Shown here: positions 9,434-16,785 of the stretch, piece after piece
How positions within the stretch are numbered: position 1 is the stretch's first letter
How the letters are laid out: the number at the start of each line of letters is the position of its first letter
DNA from: Bog-473 sp963791455
Lineage (GTDB): Bacteria; Actinomycetota; Acidimicrobiia; Acidimicrobiales; RAAP-2
Direction of reading: 5' to 3'
NCBI GenBank assembly: GCA_963791455.1
Contig: CAWBSM010000006.1
Location: 178,716 to 242,715, forward strand
Length of the DNA stretch: 64,000 nt
Position numbers and translations under genes: made by a program
Notes under the pieces: model-generated
Database searches by the model: none
Told to the model about the DNA's origin: nothing
Seen by the model: the letters and a program-made list of their open reading frames with translations, nothing else

Positions 9434-10228
9434 CTACTCAGGGAGATCGGGGGTCCATGCGACTCCGTTTATGTGACTTCCGCCATCTACAAAGAGCGTG
9501 TTGCCGGTCAGGTACCTCGCATCATCACTCGCGAGGAAGGCCGCGACGGGTGCGATGTCGAATTCGGGATCACCTAAGCGTCCCATCGGATTGGTGTCGT
9601 CGGCCATCCGGGCTATCTCGGGATGATCCTTTGCCAGAGAGCGGAAGGCCGCGGTCTTCGCCCCGGGGCAAATGACATTAGCCACGATTCCGTATTGAGC
9701 CCACTCCCGGGCTGCCGTTCGGGTCAATGCCCGTAGGGCTTCTTTGGCACAGTTGTACTCGGCTGTGCCCATGTGAGCATTGACACCGTTCAGTGAACAC
9801 AGATTAACGATGTTGCCTCGACCTTGAGCTCGCATAATCGGAAAGGCCGCTTGCATGGCCCAAAACGGTCCGTAGTACGCAACGTTCATGCCATGCGACA
9901 GTTGCTCGTCGGTCTTGACCTCAAGCCGGCTCAGGGTGCCGCCGCCCCACGCATTGTTCACCAGTACGTCGAGCGTCCCGAACCGCTCAACGGTGGCTTC
10001 GATCATCTGCACCACTTGCTGCTTCTCTCGAACGTCCGTGGTGAGATGAGCAGCCGCTACGGCGAACTCCTGACGTAAGGTGTGCGCGACGCGCTCGGCC
10101 GCTTGCCCGTTGATGTCCGTCACCATCACCCGCGCTCCTTCGGCCGCAAATCGTCGAGCAATTCCCTGCCCGATGCCGTCAGCGGCTCCCGTGATGACAG
10201 CAGTGCGACCTCCAAGGCGATCGTTCAC
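9434..10228 (-). CDS. Short-chain dehydrogenase/reductase (SDR)
   Basis: A 264-residue classical SDR. The NAD(P) loop TGAADGIG lies at residues 13-20 and NNA at 91-93; the catalytic Ser145, Tyr158 and Lys162 are visible in CSLNGVN-YNCAK. The C-terminus has the usual FLASDDARYLTGNTLFVDGG. The GTG start at 10228 has a perfect AGGAGG site, and it overlaps the stop of the upstream SnoaL-like gene by 4 bases (GTGA), indicating translational coupling. The two probably act on the same alcohol/ketone pathway intermediate. Confidence 0.92.
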   Translation of the reverse strand: MNDRLGGRTAVITGAADGIGQGIARRFAAEGARVMVTDINGQAAERVAHTLRQEFAVAAAHLTTDVREKQQVVQMIEATVERFGTLDVLVNNAWGGGTLSRLEVKTDEQLSHGMNVAYYGPFWAMQAAFPIMRAQGRGNIVNLCSLNGVNAHMGTAEYNCAKEALRALTRTAAREWAQYGIVANVICPGAKTAAFRSLAKDHPEIARMADDTNPMGRLGDPEFDIAPVAAFLASDDARYLTGNTLFVDGGSHINGVAWTPDLPE

Positions 10229-10815
10229 GTCGGGTCCTCCTGCGTCTTCGGTTGAGCGCTTGGCTCGTCGACATCGGCCCAGAAGCGCTGCCAGGAACCC
10301 CATTGAGCGGGAAGAGTCCCCCATCCGTCGTGACGTTCCGGCCAGTCGGCTGGAGGTAACCCAAGCGGATTGCTACCAACTTCAGCGCCATAGAAGAGGC
10401 GGTGCTTGCGTCGCACAAAATACCAGCGGTCGGCAACCCACCGGTAACGGTCGTCATACACGATCGCCTGATGAATCCATCGCTCTCCGTCCTGAACTTC
10501 ACCTTTGCAGTAAACAATTCCGGACGCCTCGCGTTCGTCTACGAGGTCGATGACGTGCGTGCCGACGTTCAGTATCGACACGCCGATGCCCCGCAACGAC
10601 GTCTCAAACGACCTTCGTAAGGCGCGTCGACCGGTACCGAACGCCCCGACTTGGACGTCATCCACAAAGAGCCCGACAAGCGCGTCGATATCGCGAGAGT
10701 CGACGGCAACCGCATAGCGAGCGACCAGTTGTCGGATGGACTCGTACGCCAACACCTTGTCGATATTTGGTGTGCCCTTCCAGGTCCGACGCTGCGATTG
10801 CCCCTGATCCGTCAC
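10225..10815 (-). CDS. SnoaL-like (NTF2-fold) protein
   Basis: A 196-residue protein with an NTF2-like cone fold: ESIRQLVARYAVAVDSRDIDALVGLFVDDVQVG near the N-terminus, then LNVGTHVIDLVDE, WIHQAIVYDDRYRWVADRWYFVRRKHRLFYG. This arrangement resembles SnoaL_4 isomerase/dehydratase-like or ring-hydroxylase small-subunit-like proteins. It is the first gene of a two-gene operon and is translationally coupled to the SDR. The reaction is unknown. Confidence 0.85.
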   Translation of the reverse strand: MTDQGQSQRRTWKGTPNIDKVLAYESIRQLVARYAVAVDSRDIDALVGLFVDDVQVGAFGTGRRALRRSFETSLRGIGVSILNVGTHVIDLVDEREASGIVYCKGEVQDGERWIHQAIVYDDRYRWVADRWYFVRRKHRLFYGAEVGSNPLGLPPADWPERHDGWGTLPAQWGSWQRFWADVDEPSAQPKTQEDPT

Positions 10816-10888
10816 GGCTCCAAACTGTAGTGAGTCAGGTCATAGCGGGCAGTTTGCCGTCGATCGCCGACGGGGCACCGCCCCACCG

Positions 10889-11260
10889 CTACCAGGAGTC
10901 GAGCGTCTGCGAGTGAAAATCGACGACTGCCAAGAGGAGTCCGAGGCGACCCATGGCCGCCTCGGTGTCCACCTGGGAGTCCGTGAGGGCCCGCTGGGCG
11001 GTGATTGCCACCTCCATGCAAGTGGTGAGCATCCAGGCAACATGTGTACCGAGCTTCGAATCCGGACACGGATTCGCCATCCGCCACACGGTGGCGTCCC
11101 TTGCAGCCGCTTGTAGCTCGTCTGCGGCGGCCAACATGGCCACCCAATTGTTCAAGGTGATCGAGGCGGAGAAGCGACGCTCGGCGCTCGTTACACGTTG
11201 GAGTTCTGCCATGGCGCTGAGGCGCCATTGTTGTGCTGTTGGGATTCGCTCTTGATCCAT
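10889..11260 (-). CDS. Small helical paralogue family, copy A
   Basis: A 123-residue protein of a family I do not recognise, with four relatives in this window. Shared features in order: a QWR motif near residue 11, AERRFSASI, AMLAAADELQAA, ATVW, NPCPDSKLG, a CxEVA helix, AQRAL and a terminal DFHSQTLDSW. It should be an all-alpha cytosolic protein without membrane segments. Two Cys positions (NPC, TTC) are shared with most copies. The start at ATG 11260 fits the other copies, although ATG 11266 is possible. A degenerate copy of the family's 5' leader lies upstream. Confidence 0.75.
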   Translation of the reverse strand: MDQERIPTAQQWRLSAMAELQRVTSAERRFSASITLNNWVAMLAAADELQAAARDATVWRMANPCPDSKLGTHVAWMLTTCMEVAITAQRALTDSQVDTEAAMGRLGLLLAVVDFHSQTLDSW

Positions 11261-11261
11261 T

Positions 11262-11392
11262 GTCATCGCTTGGCGGCCACCTCGGAATCCTTCTCGGGTA
11301 GCTGGTTTGACGCCCCCACTCTTCGGCGATTCTGGCGACTCCATCCGACACTCCATAGGGCCATTGGGACTGAAGTACGCCAACCTGCCCAC
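11262..11392 (-). promoter_or_regulatory. Family 5' leader module, copy A (degenerate hairpin)
   Basis: Reading the minus strand, the block AATGGCCCTATGG (about 11351-11366) and AGAATCGCC match the other leaders. The GC-rich stem next to the start has decayed and pairs poorly. Upstream of the block is GTTGTGGGCAGGTTGG, as in the other copies. Confidence 0.5.
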
Positions 11393-11738
11393 AACAAGCA
11401 CGCCCGCTACGCCAATGCCTGCTGCACGACGCCACGCCGGACTGGTCCCACCGTCGGCACGGATATGGCGAAGTCGGAGCCATCCCTGTGCGCGTCGTTG
11501 ATCAACCGCCACACTGGGCTCACAAGTCGTCGGCGACATGCGGCGTTGCACGACCGTGGATGAGTGTCGCTGTAAGTTCCTGGGCTACCCGACCGAGCGA
11601 CGTCCGGCCGAAATACTAGAGAGCGTTCTCGGGGGTCCAGCGATGAAAGCCGGCGCCGCTTGAAGACCAGCGATCGAACCAGGGTCATTCACCGCCGGGC
11701 CGAGTGACGACCTGGGCGTACGCAGTCACAACCCCCGC

Positions 11739-13112
11739 TCAACCCGTTCGCGGCATGCTGGCCATCCCGGCAGCCAGCCGCTCGTCCGTGACCTCCTCGT
11801 CCATCATCCGCCCATTTAGATAGTCGTCGTAGGCGGCCAAGTCGAAATGGCCGTGGCCACACAGGGCGGTGAGGATCACCGTCTCCTCTCCCATCTCCTT
11901 GGCTCTGATCGCCTCGCGCACGGCCGCTGCGAGAGCATGGGTCGGTTCCGGGGCAGGCACGATCCCCTCGGTGCGGGCGAACTCGATACCGGCAGCGAAA
12001 CACTCGATTTGTGGAATCGCGATCGCCTCGATCAGCCCGAGCTCGTAAATGTGGCTCAACAAGGGCGACATGCCGTGGTACCTCAGGCCCCCCGCATGGA
12101 TGGGATCGGGGATGAAGTCATGACCAAGCGTGTGCATCTTGATCAACGGAGTCATGCCGGCGGAGTCACCGAAGTCGTACGCATAGACGCCACGGGTCAG
12201 GGATGGACAAGACGCGGGCTCGACGGCCCGAATGGTCGGCGACATCTTGCCGGCCAACTTCTCGCGCAGGAAGGGAAAAGACAACCCCGAGAAGTTGGAA
12301 CCACCGCCGGTACAGCCGACGATGACGTCGGGCGGGGATTCCCCTGCTTTGGCCAGCTGCAGGAGGGCTTCCTCGCCGATGATGGTCTGGTGAAGCAGCA
12401 CATGGTTGAGCACACTGCCCAACGAGTAACGGATGTCAGGGTTTTGAGCTGCCACCTCGACTGCCTCGGAGATGGCGATGCCGAGTGAGCCGGTGTGATT
12501 CGGGTTCTCAGCTAGGTACTTGCGACCAGCCGCGGTCAAATCCGATGGTGACCGATGAACCGTGGCGCCGAATGTTTCCATCATCAGCCGTCTGTACGGC
12601 TTCTGGTCGTAGCTGGCCCCGACCTGCCACACCTCGCACTCGAGACCAAACAGGGCGCAGGCGAAGGCCAGGGCCGAGCCCCACTGGCCGGCTCCCGTCT
12701 CCGTCGTCAGCTTCCTCACCCCTGCCTTGGCGTTGTAGTACGCCTGAGGCACCGCGGTGTTGGGCTTATGGCTCCCGGCCGGGCTAACTCCCTCGTATTT
12801 GTAGTAGATGCGCGCTGGTGTATCGAGTGCGCGCTCAAGGCGATGCGCACGAAAGAGCGGACCCGGCCGCCATTGGCGGTAGACATCGAGGATCGCGCCG
12901 GGAATCTCGATGTAGCGGTCCATCGAGACTTCCTGGAGAATCAGATCTAGGGGAAAGAGCGGGGCGAAGTCATCTGGACCGGCGGGCTCGAGTGTGCCGG
13001 GGTGGAGCGCCGGCGGTGGCGGGCTCGCCAGGTCGGGGACCACGTTGTACCAAGTCGTCGGCATCTCCGACTCATCGAGCACGAACTTGTGTTGGCGAAC
13101 CGATTCGTCCAT
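11739..13112 (-). CDS. trpB2: TrpB2-type tryptophan synthase beta-like PLP enzyme
   Basis: A 457-residue PLP enzyme of the TrpB2 branch. The long N-terminal arm and PLFRAHRLERAL precede the PLP lysine Lys116 in SPAGSHKPN; then TETGAGQWG (138-146) and the phosphate loop CTGGGSNF (267-274). TrpB2 joins indole and serine to make tryptophan, or works as a stand-alone serine deaminase-like enzyme. The start at ATG 13112 has GGGAGGGGA upstream. No trpA or other trp genes are nearby, which is typical of TrpB2. Confidence 0.92.
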   Translation of the reverse strand: MDESVRQHKFVLDESEMPTTWYNVVPDLASPPPPALHPGTLEPAGPDDFAPLFPLDLILQEVSMDRYIEIPGAILDVYRQWRPGPLFRAHRLERALDTPARIYYKYEGVSPAGSHKPNTAVPQAYYNAKAGVRKLTTETGAGQWGSALAFACALFGLECEVWQVGASYDQKPYRRLMMETFGATVHRSPSDLTAAGRKYLAENPNHTGSLGIAISEAVEVAAQNPDIRYSLGSVLNHVLLHQTIIGEEALLQLAKAGESPPDVIVGCTGGGSNFSGLSFPFLREKLAGKMSPTIRAVEPASCPSLTRGVYAYDFGDSAGMTPLIKMHTLGHDFIPDPIHAGGLRYHGMSPLLSHIYELGLIEAIAIPQIECFAAGIEFARTEGIVPAPEPTHALAAAVREAIRAKEMGEETVILTALCGHGHFDLAAYDDYLNGRMMDEEVTDERLAAGMASMPRTG

Positions 13113-13267
13113 ATGGCTCCCCTCCCTGGTGCTGGTCCAGTCCAAGCTACCCAGCACCAGCGGGAGGCGCACGTGGGACCGGTGGATCGGTGCGGCAAGG
13201 TTTGCAAGCGGTTCGGGCCCTCGGGCGCGACGATATTCGGCCTTCCGGCCCGCGAGTGCCAGAGCCC

Positions 13268-13741
13268 CTATTTGACTTCGAGAACCTCCCGGAGCAGTTG
13301 CTCCCACGGGACGCTGTCCCAACCTGATTTCTCGGCGACACTGCTCGCGACCGATGTCGCTTCTCCTACCCACAGGAGCTCGATGTCGAGTCCGGGCCCG
13401 ATCTTCTGATCGCCTTTGATCTCCCCTGCGGCCTGCCCTCTCCCGATTCTCACCTCAGAGCCGACTTCAGCTCCAAGCACGATGTCTTGCCAAGCCTTAT
13501 ATGTCTCTTTGAGGTGGATCGCCATGTCGGAGAGGTGCGAATGCTCGGGCTGCTCAGCCACCTCGATCGCCCAGTGCAGACAGTGCCTCGCTCTGTGAAA
13601 GTCGCCCCTTGGCCTTGAGGACTCTGCCTGCTCTTTGTAGCAATCGAGCTTCTGCTGCTGGTCCTCGGGCAGAATCTCCCGCAGGTTGTTCATCAGGCCT
13701 TCGACGACCGGCGAAGAGCCGCTGCTGGTTTGGTGAGCCAT
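13268..13741 (-). CDS. Hypothetical soluble protein, 157 aa
   Basis: I do not recognise this protein. Its first 85 residues look helical (ILPEDQQQKLDCYKEQAESS, ARHCLHWAIEVAEQPEHSH, MAIHLKETYKAWQDIVLG), followed by a Gly/charged segment and a final helix. The composition is balanced and acidic, and it reads as a real coding frame. It lies upstream of trpB2 in the same direction with a 155-bp gap, so it may be separately transcribed. The upstream ribosome site is weak. Confidence 0.55.
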   Translation of the reverse strand: MAHQTSSGSSPVVEGLMNNLREILPEDQQQKLDCYKEQAESSRPRGDFHRARHCLHWAIEVAEQPEHSHLSDMAIHLKETYKAWQDIVLGAEVGSEVRIGRGQAAGEIKGDQKIGPGLDIELLWVGEATSVASSVAEKSGWDSVPWEQLLREVLEVK

Positions 13742-13835
13742 GACGACACCCTATAGCCGCCGCATCTAGCCACTTAGCCCTACCTCTCTGCTCTTTGGCT
13801 GTGGAGGATTGTTGGAGGTCGCCTAATAATTCTCT

Positions 13836-13858
13836 AGCCTTTCACCTCGTGAAAGGCT
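13836..13858. promoter_or_regulatory. Perfect 10-bp inverted repeat upstream of the TauD-family gene
   Basis: AGCCTTTCAC and GTGAAAGGCT form a perfect dyad around a CTC centre, 31 bases before the GTG start of the dioxygenase gene and just after an AT-rich TAATAATTCT segment. Placement near a presumed promoter suggests an operator. A short RNA hairpin is an alternative. Confidence 0.5.
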
Positions 13859-13889
13859 CGCTGAAGTGGGTTGTGACAGGGGAGGTCCC

Positions 13890-14750
13890 GTGAATTTCGA
13901 GGTGCGTCCTGTCGCCGGTGCGCTCGGCGCTGAACTAAGTGGGGTGGACCTCCGATCGATGGACGATGCCGATATCGGCGATCTACGTGCGTTGATCCAC
14001 GAGTACGAGGTGGTCTTCGTCCGTGAGGTGTGGCTCACCACCGAGGAGCATCTATCACTTGGTCGCATGCTTGGCAGTCCGAGCATCTTTCCCATCGCCC
14101 GGCTGCTCGGAGGCACGGAACCATCCTTTCAGCGGATCTCCGACGGGCCAGAGAGCCCATCGGAGGCGGACTCCTGGCACACCGACGTCACGTGGGTGGC
14201 CGAGCCCCCAAAGTACGCCTTGCTGTGCGCCGAGGTGATGCCAGACAGGGGCGGCGACACGATCTGGGCGTCCATGACCACCGCCTACGATGCATTGTCC
14301 CCGACCATGCAGCGGGTCGTCTCGGAGCTGCGTGTGGTGCACGACAATGAGAGCTTTGTTGCGGCGCTGCTACGCAAGACTCGCGGAAACGCTGGAGCTG
14401 AAGAGCTTGCCGAACGGCTACGCAGGGAGTACCCGCCGGTTGTGCATCCCCTCGTGCGCAGCCACCCGGACACCGGTCGACGGGCACTTTTTCTCGGGGG
14501 CTACTTCATGCGCCACATCGAGGGCTTGCACGACGACGAAAGCAAAGCCCTTCTTGAGTTCCTTGCTCGTCACATCGACCAACCGCGATTCCACTGCCGC
14601 TGGCGCTGGACGGCAGGAGACCTCGCGATCTGGGACGAACGGTCCACGAATCACCGCAATGCCGGAGAGAGGCTGCACCAACAGCGAACGATTCGGCGAA
14701 TCGAGATTGACGGCGACCGTCCGTACTTCGAAAAGGCCATTTCCGTTTGA
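13890..14750 (+). CDS. TauD/TfdA-family Fe(II)/2-oxoglutarate dioxygenase
   Basis: A 286-residue dioxygenase. The iron-binding HxD is His97-x-Asp99 in SWHTDVTW, the distal His is His255 in STNHRNAGE, and the 2-oxoglutarate-binding Arg follows in RTIRRIEI. The N-terminus PVAGALGAELSGVDL is classic for the family. Members hydroxylate taurine, chlorophenoxyacids or alkyl sulfates using 2-oxoglutarate and oxygen. GTG 13890 has AGGGGAGG upstream. No sulfonate transporter is nearby, so taurine is not supported as substrate. Confidence 0.93.
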   Translation: MNFEVRPVAGALGAELSGVDLRSMDDADIGDLRALIHEYEVVFVREVWLTTEEHLSLGRMLGSPSIFPIARLLGGTEPSFQRISDGPESPSEADSWHTDVTWVAEPPKYALLCAEVMPDRGGDTIWASMTTAYDALSPTMQRVVSELRVVHDNESFVAALLRKTRGNAGAEELAERLRREYPPVVHPLVRSHPDTGRRALFLGGYFMRHIEGLHDDESKALLEFLARHIDQPRFHCRWRWTAGDLAIWDERSTNHRNAGERLHQQRTIRRIEIDGDRPYFEKAISV

Positions 14751-14834
14751 AAGTCCAGGAGGCCAACACCCCGATGTGCGAATGACACCTGGTGCTGAAT
14801 CGGTTGGTGATGTCGCGGCGGTGTCCGGGTCCCT

Positions 14835-15233
14835 TTAAGCGCCCGTCATCCCGCCGGCCCGGTGGCATCCGTAGCCGGCGCCCAGGCTCTCCGAGTCGAA
14901 ATCGAAGACGGTCAAGAGGTATCTCAGTCTGTCCATAACCGCCTTGGTATTTGCTGTGGGGTCTTCAACGGCCTGTTGCGCAGCACGCGCGACTTCCGCG
15001 CATGTGTTCAGCATCCAGACGACGTACTCCCGAAGCTCGGCATCCGGACATGGATTTTCCGTCAGCCACACAGTGGCTCCCGTCGTGGCTGCTTGCAGCT
15101 CGTCTGCGGCCGCCAAAACCGTGATCTTGTTCACGCTGGTCGACATGGAAAATCGCTGTTCGGCGGTCGTAACGCGGCGCAGGGCGGTCATTGCCTCGAA
15201 GTGCCACTCAAGTCTGTTCGGTGTTCGAGCCAT
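14835..15233 (-). CDS. Small helical paralogue family, copy C
   Basis: A 132-residue member of the unknown family: EWHFEAMTAL, AEQRFSMSTSVNKI, VLAAADELQAAT, GATVWLTENPCPDAEL, VVWMLNTCAEVARAAQQAV, then MDRLRYLLTVFDFDSESLG. It ends with a short Gly-rich tail (GYGCHRAGGMTGA) that the others lack. ATG 15233 is directly downstream of the best-preserved hairpin leader. It follows the TauD gene convergently, with stops 84 bases apart. Confidence 0.78.
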   Translation of the reverse strand: MARTPNRLEWHFEAMTALRRVTTAEQRFSMSTSVNKITVLAAADELQAATTGATVWLTENPCPDAELREYVVWMLNTCAEVARAAQQAVEDPTANTKAVMDRLRYLLTVFDFDSESLGAGYGCHRAGGMTGA

Positions 15234-15385
15234 GATGATCGGTGGTGGGAGCGGGGCCGAAATCCCACCACAAATCCCCGAAATGCGTCGGCCCCGCTCC
15301 TACGGCGATTCTGGCCTCAATGTCCGAATGCCCCATAGAGCCGTTCGGACCGATGTCTGTCAACACACTCACAACAAGCGTCCCG
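15234..15385 (-). promoter_or_regulatory. Family 5' leader module, copy C, with perfect 12-bp hairpin
   Basis: The arms GGAGCGGGGCCG (15248-15259) and CGGCCCCGCTCC (15289-15300) are perfectly complementary around a 29-base loop and end 14 bases before the start codon. Upstream on the minus strand come AGAATCGCCGTAGG, the block CGAACGGCTCTATGG (15332-15346) and a TTGACA hexamer. No ordinary Shine-Dalgarno is visible between hairpin and start. Confidence 0.7.
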
Positions 15386-15860
15386 CGAGCCCTGGCAACT
15401 GCGCCGTGACTTCTCGCGCAATCGGCCGAGCCGACGCCGCGAACCCTTACTGAGGAGCTCGTGATGCTCGAGAAGTTGGAGCACCCCTGCAGACAAGCGG
15501 CGACCATGCTCGCCGGGACCGCGTTGGCTCGAACTCCCGTTGCTCTTCGCTGACCGCGTGCGGCAGTTCCCGTGTGCCATCACCAGAACGGCTTTCAATT
15601 TGCGTAACACCCTCGAATTCGCACCGACACTCACCGCGAAGGCGCGGTTGTCTCAGAGGCCTAAGGCCGGACTTGTCCACGACGTGGGTAATGCGTCAGC
15701 GGTATGGCCCCATCGAGCAGATCGGCAGCTCCGTCGGCGAATGTGTTTGACTGGCGACCACGTTCGGTGTTTCCACGCCGTTCATCCAGCGACCTTCAAA
15801 TTTTCGGCGCCGCCTTGTCAGGGTCTGGCAAAGGGGTGCCGTCGTGCCGTCGTCGTAACG
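15386..15860. other. No gene recognised
   Basis: This gap lies between the leader of copy C and the stop of copy B. Open frames here on either strand are arginine-rich and lack ribosome sites or family features. I see no convincing coding region, RNA gene or repeat. Confidence 0.5.
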
Positions 15861-16226
15861 TCAGTTCGCGGCATCCAACGCCCCCGAGTGATAGTCGACG
15901 GCTGCCAGGAGGCCTCGGACCCGGACAATCGCCTCCTCGGTATAGGCCAAGGGATCACTGACAGCCCGTCGTGCAGTCAGCGCGGCCTCCGCGCAGGAAT
16001 TCAAGACCCATGCAACCTGGGCTCGTAGCCAGGGTTCTGGGCACGGATTCGCTGTGAGCCACATGGTGGCGTCCATCGTGGCCGCCTGCAGCTCGTCCGC
16101 CGCCGCAAGCATGGTCACCTTGTTCACTCTGATCGCTGCGGCAAGCCGCCGCTCGGCCGCCGTCACGCGGTGCAGGATGGTCATCGCATCGATGCGCCAC
16201 TGAAATAGGTTTGGTTGGCTAGTCAT
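15861..16226 (-). CDS. Small helical paralogue family, copy B
   Basis: A 121-residue member of the unknown family: QWRIDAM, AERRLAAAIRVNKV, MLAAADELQAATMDATMW, TANPCPEPWL, VAWVLNSCAEAALTARRAV, and GLLAAVDYHSGALDAAN. It sits about 630 bases upstream of copy C in the same direction, each with its own leader, so the two are not one operon. ATG 16226 follows a perfect 11-bp hairpin. Confidence 0.78.
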   Translation of the reverse strand: MTSQPNLFQWRIDAMTILHRVTAAERRLAAAIRVNKVTMLAAADELQAATMDATMWLTANPCPEPWLRAQVAWVLNSCAEAALTARRAVSDPLAYTEEAIVRVRGLLAAVDYHSGALDAAN

Positions 16227-16365
16227 GATCAGACGGTCGGGCGGGGCCGGAGTCCTAGTTGTCAGCCCAGTTCGTTCGTCGGCCCCGCCCTACGGCGATT
16301 TTCGCAACCATGTCCGAAGGTCCATAGAGCCGTTCGTATCTAAACCGCACAACCGCTCCACAACA
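16227..16365 (-). promoter_or_regulatory. Family 5' leader module, copy B, with perfect 11-bp hairpin
   Basis: GGGCGGGGCCG (16239-16249) pairs perfectly with CGGCCCCGCCC (16280-16290) around a 30-base loop. Compared with copy C, the second base pair is G-C instead of A-T, so both sides changed together. The upstream block CGAACGGCTCTATGG (16322-16336) is identical to copy C, and GATAC precedes it as in copy E. Confidence 0.7.
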
Positions 16366-16432
16366 TCTGGCAGCCAGGTATCGAGGCAGCGTGCTGCAGC
16401 CAAACGTCTCCCAATGGAGCTCCGTCAGCGGG

Positions 16433-16594
16433 TCAGCTGCCGTGGCTTACCCCCTGGCGCCGCAGTTCATCTTCAAAATGTTCAGCGTCGCGGGCGAGTT
16501 CCCGAATCTTCGCGTGTGAGCCGGCGAACGCAAGCACGGCCGCCAGACTTACTCCAACCGCGATGAACGGAATACACATTGCGAAGATCGGCAT
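16433..16594 (-). CDS. Small single-span membrane protein, 53 aa
   Basis: ATG 16594 opens MPIFAMCIPFIAVGVSL, continuing hydrophobic to about residue 24, followed by a charged amphipathic helix (AKIRELARDAEHFEDELRRQ). This is a sensible membrane-anchored small protein, with the tail expected in the cytoplasm. The ribosome site is weak (CGGCGG). It sits upstream of the leader of copy B in the same direction. I do not recognise a family. Confidence 0.42.
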   Translation of the reverse strand: MPIFAMCIPFIAVGVSLAAVLAFAGSHAKIRELARDAEHFEDELRRQGVSHGS

Positions 16595-16785
16595 GGCCGC
16601 CGGGAGCGATCGCCCATTGAGTGTTCCATACCTGCGTTGGCTCCACTGGGCGCGGGGACACGGTACGTCTTGCTCGCCTTTACCACTGCTTGCTTCTCAT
16701 TCGTTCACCCCTCCCGACCAACGACTGACAGCCGACGTATTTGCCCAAACGAGCACCGAGCGGCCAGGCGCAGCTAGAGGGAGCC

